From positions 1-55,917 of the forward strand of contig CAIJOK010000113.1 of the NCBI GenBank assembly GCA_903822205.1: 55,917 nt of DNA, given 5' to 3'. This document shows, in pieces, positions 55,641-55,917 of the stretch; position 1 is the first letter of the stretch, and each line of letters begins with the position of its first letter. The notes beneath the pieces are model-generated. The model was not told the DNA's origin and did no database searches. It was given only the letters and a program-made list of their open reading frames with translations. Source of the DNA: an uncultured beta proteobacterium. Lineage in GTDB: Bacteria > Pseudomonadota > Gammaproteobacteria > Burkholderiales > Burkholderiaceae_C. Position numbers and translations under genes: made by a program.

Positions 55641-55720
55641 GGTAATGATTTATGCTAATTGGCGATGATTGGCGATGATTGGCGATGATTTGTACTATTT
55701 TGTGATGATTTTGAACGATC
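55641..55720. repeat. Decamer array upstream of the CHASE hybrid kinase
   Basis: Three perfect GGCGATGATT units (55661-55690) are flanked on both sides by degenerate units in the same 10 bp phase (GGTAATGATT, TATGCTAATT, TGTACTATTT, TGTGATGATT). The array spans about eight turns of the helix, in the promoter/leader position of the minus-strand kinase gene. A further ATTCAGATG pair at period 10 lies near 55820-55840. Confidence 0.88.
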
Positions 55721-55862
55721 TTAAGCCATCCTCGTCGTAAAAAGACAAAAAATCTTGAGAGGGACTCAGGAAATGCTGGCTTCCCACTTAAAGCGGGACA
55801 GAGGTGAAGTCGCATGCCGATTCAGATGAATTCAGATGCCGGTGCTTGTTACTATTCCTTCT

Positions 55863-55917
55863 ATGCAAAAAAACTCCAAGACCGAAGCCATACGACACGC
55901 AAGTCACGCACTACTGC
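55863..55917 (+). CDS. Possible start of a gene cut by the window edge
   Basis: ATG at 55863 opens a frame of 18 codons to the window end (MQKNSKTEAIRHASHALL). The upstream sequence has no clear ribosome binding site. Too short to assign; listed because the frame is open and the region is otherwise empty. Confidence 0.3.
   Translation, partial: MQKNSKTEAIRHASHALL

Overview
The window looks like chromosome of a motile, Gram-negative betaproteobacterium, most likely a Burkholderiales/Comamonadaceae-type freshwater organism. The basis is the style of the protein sequences, the E. coli-like flagellar order fliE | fliFGHIJKLMNOPQR, a UbiU/UbiV pair for O2-independent ubiquinone synthesis, a soluble RnfB-like ferredoxin and an unusually dense set of sensory kinases and diguanylate cyclases. 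This placement is inference; no rRNA or tRNA gene was seen.

Layout. 0-5.4 kb: an AT-rich gap, a large minus-strand fusion protein (RelE/ParE-like domain, UvrD-type helicase, ankyrin repeats), and a DAHP synthase gene. The DAHP synthase leader holds a short ORF with three Pro-Trp-Phe repeats followed by a terminator-like hairpin 17 nt before the start codon. I consider this candidate attenuator the best lead in the window. 5.4-12.5 kb (plus strand): a DUF4143-type ATPase, then a UDP-L-FucNAc cluster (fnlA/fnlB/fnlC = capE/F/G), a WbuB-like glycosyltransferase and galE. 12.5-24.8 kb: the flagellar export/basal-body operon on the minus strand with fliE divergent. 25-28.2 kb: rfbF-rfbG-rfbH (CDP-glucose to the 3-dehydrase step of CDP-3,6-dideoxyhexoses). 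28.2-29.4 kb: an RnfB-like ferredoxin and a decayed transposase. 29.4-31.4 kb: ubiU-ubiV.

31.5-55.6 kb is a sensory region. It holds a glycine-zipper envelope protein, a secreted Cache protein next to a chemoreceptor, and a diguanylate cyclase. A coupled minus-strand operon follows (hybrid kinase - MASE1/CHASE kinase - two tandem duplicated diguanylate cyclases), then a bacteriohemerythrin and three further large hybrid kinases. The kinases are two paralogous pairs in nested order (A, then B and B', then A'), so the region grew by local duplication. No DNA-binding output regulator is visible, which points to c-di-GMP and phosphotransfer outputs.

A recurring peculiarity is short tandem arrays with period 9-11 bp and unrelated unit sequences. 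They sit in intergenic gaps, often starting at the stop codon of one gene and ending just before the next start (aroG leader, fnlA-fnlB, fliL-fliM, fliF-fliG, fliF-fliE, upstream of the 55.6 kb kinase, inside the dead transposase). One of them encodes the Trp-Phe repeats of the aroG leader, so the two observations may be linked: the local repeat-generating process could have supplied raw material for a regulatory peptide.
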